Assembly (NCBI GenBank): GCA_023653785.1
Contig: JAMKCH010012495.1
Coordinates: forward strand, 62,001 to 126,000
Direction of reading: 5' to 3'
Origin: Ophioderma brevispina
Taxonomy: Eukaryota > Echinodermata > Ophiuroidea > Amphilepidida > Ophiodermatidae
Length of the DNA stretch: 64,000 bases
Shown: piece by piece, positions 62,400 through 64,000 of the stretch
Layout: each line of letters opens with the position of its first letter
How positions within the stretch are numbered: position 1 is the first letter of the stretch
Notes under the pieces: generated by a model
What the model saw: only the letters and a program-made list of their open reading frames with translations
The model's database searches: none
Told to the model about the DNA's origin: nothing
Position numbers and translations under genes: made by a program

Positions 62400-62907
62400 A
62401 ATCTCTAGGTGATCGTTTTCATCCTTTCTGGTCATTTAGCGAAAACAATGCTAAGGTAAAACAACCTTCAACGGAGGTTCGGGTTAGGCCGTAAAATTTT
62501 GAAGGGTCGGGGGGGTTGCACCCAAGGATATTTTATGTTGCATTTTGAAAAATAATTTTTTATTTTTTTGTCACAGATGACTCTAAAACTCTAGGATTTA
62601 TGTTAACTAGCCAATTGCCATCATTTAGAGCTGAAAACCGCATGAAAATCCGATATTCCTACCATTTTTAGCGCAAAATTGGATTTTCGCATATTTTCTG
62701 TGGAAAATGCCAATTTTTACTTTTTTTAAAAAATCAAAATGGACATAATAGGTATGCTGGTACTTAATTTGTTATCAATGGGAAGAGAAGGACATAAGTA
62801 TCATGGTATCATAAGCATACGGTGCTTTATAACGAATTCTCGGAGGGGGAATGGGAACCACCCCCTTGGTAAACCGTGTTACAAAAAAGGCTTGGTAAGA
62901 CGAGGGT
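62400..62907 (+). mobile_element. F2 MITE, left-truncated, end of unit C
   Basis: Body matches A2 30,900-31,419 and ends CTTGGTAAGACGAGG followed by GTTAAC. The left TIR is missing: sequence switches from block 2 to F2 at TCTCTAGGTGATCG. The C run and ACCACCCCCTTGG near the right end correspond to the G/C tracts in the A2 copy. Confidence 0.78.
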
Positions 62908-62928
62908 TAACGTCTCTAGAGGAAAATG

Positions 62929-62930
62929 AC

Positions 62931-62964
<34 letters not shown>

Positions 62965-64000
62965 ACTTATAAAGCGCCTTTTACAAAGTAGGCAAAGCGC
63001 TGACGGGAAAAAGGCACGAAAATACAAAGAGCAGGAGAAAGATGGACTTAAGAAGACTTTTCAAGGCAGATAAACTATCAAGACCACGGATGTTGGTAGG
63101 TAATTCATTCAAAAGGCGAGGCCCAGCAATAGAAAAGGCACGATCACCAGCTTTCTTTTTGGAACGAGGAATGCCAGAGATTGCAGAATTTGAGCGAAGT
63201 GTATAAGTTAACTTATGGTACGAGTGAAAAATATGAAGGACAGGTAATCGGGAGATTTGAAATGCAACAGCTTAAAGTCTGAAGGAGTATTTGCAATTTG
63301 GTATACTGTAATTGATTGGTAACCAATGGAGGAGTCCAGAGGCGGAGCGACATGAGTGCGACTGGGGTGCTTGAAAATGAGGCGAGCTGATTTTATCTGA
63401 AGAACTGAAGACGGTTTTTTAAATATTTCATTTTCAATACCATACATGAGAGAGTGCAATAATCTAAATGCTTGATAAAAATGAGAGTGACGGACAATGT
63501 GTGAAATGTCTACGTTCCAAAGATATTTCCGGATCCGATGTAGATTATACAGCTGCCAGTTTATAGAACGAGAAACTGGCGATATGGTCAGCCATATTCA
63601 TGGAGTGGATAAAAAATAACAACCTAGATTGCGGATTGAAGGGGAGGAGGGGATTTCCTGTTCACAAGAGAAGAGTAAGATGTTGTAGCGAGTGTTAATG
63701 GTTAGGAGAGGAAGCGACAAAAAAACTCCGTTTTTGGCTTCATTTAGTTTCATCATATAGCATCACGACGAAGATCCACTCACACCTTGGGATAATTAAA
63801 TAAAGACACAAATATGCAGTTCCCCATGACAGGTTGGATCAAAATTGTTAGATCTGAACATCAACAGCATCGATGGTGCGTATTTGAGATGATGGTGATT
63901 GATAATCTGGCCAACTCTACGAGTATATATGTAAAGCCTTGGGGTCAACAACCGAAGCCTGGGGGGACTCCATAGAGGAGGTCTTTATTATCAGAAAAAT
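62929..64000 (-). mobile_element. LINE-derived repeat with ATT tail, runs off the window
   Basis: Read on the minus strand the sequence ends AGCGCTTTGCC, then AAAGGCGCTTTATAAGTCTC and an ATT run (62,933-62,962). A GCGC hairpin followed by TATAA-like text and ATT repeats is the L2/CR1-group 3' end also seen at 36,900. The remaining kilobase is non-coding with phrases such as AAAAGGCACGATCACCAGC that recall long 3' untranslated regions of such LINEs. The 5' part lies beyond 64,000. Confidence 0.55.

Larger units (their letters stand above)
48526..62400 (+). repeat. Tandem duplication unit C (C1+C2)
   Basis: C1 (48,526-53,234) follows B1 closely. C2 (53,235-62,400) follows A2 and B2 but with many single-base gains and losses, which make it look worse preserved or less accurately sequenced. 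Six large C-only insertions or replacements lengthen it. No gene is seen. Confidence 0.9.

Overview
This is 64 kb of AT-rich, non-coding eukaryotic DNA in which I recognise no host gene. Open frames are short, stop-bounded and mostly fall in simple repeats. What can be read is a graveyard of mobile elements: at least five LINE (non-LTR retrotransposon) fragments, many short non-autonomous DNA transposons (MITEs) with terminal inverted repeats (TIRs), foldback elements and TCN/TTC/GTC microsatellites. The LINE protein types (a CR1-like element with a PHD-like finger ahead of an APE endonuclease; a Jockey/CR1-like reverse transcriptase ending in an ATC-repeat tail; a LINE with a C-terminal zinc finger) suggest a marine invertebrate, for example an echinoderm, other deuterostome or mollusc. 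That assignment is inference.

Layout. 1-25,100: mostly unique DNA with two fragments of one LINE family (3,345-4,400 minus; 23,813-25,110 plus), a tRNA-like retroposon near 6.5 kb, a CATC-rich tract near 10 kb, a possible 1.25 kb TTAA element (13.2-14.5 kb), an 824-bp foldback element (16.4-17.2 kb), and a 3.8 kb stretch bounded by inverted clusters of a GGCCCATCGCCA-like motif (17.76-21.52 kb).

25,165-62,900: a locally duplicated block. Calling its two halves 1 and 2, the order is A2 (25,165-36,392), a spacer rich in transposon debris (36,393-37,626), B1 (37,627-42,935), B2 (42,936-48,520), C1 (48,526-53,234) and C2 (53,235-62,400). B and C are direct tandem copies offset by about 10.9 kb at their starts. 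A2 is a third copy of half 2, with a CR1-like LINE (31,420-35,400 minus) and a MITE inserted. B1/C1 and A2/B2 look roughly 93-97% identical by eye; C2 is more diverged and rich in single-base indels.

The most informative signal is insertional polymorphism between the copies. MITEs of several unrelated TIR families occupy TTAA target sites in one copy while another copy holds the empty or near-empty site (38,370; 42,296; 49,190; 59,074; 60,852). A 148-bp retroposon with a 16-bp target duplication sits only in B2, and a palindromic MITE sits inside a CAT microsatellite only in A2. TTAA duplications are typical of piggyBac and Kolobok transposases, but no transposase gene is visible, so these elements would have been moved from elsewhere. 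The tandem copies could also be two haplotypes assembled end to end; read depth would settle this.

62,929-64,000: a LINE-derived repeat with an (ATT)n tail on the minus strand, running off the window.
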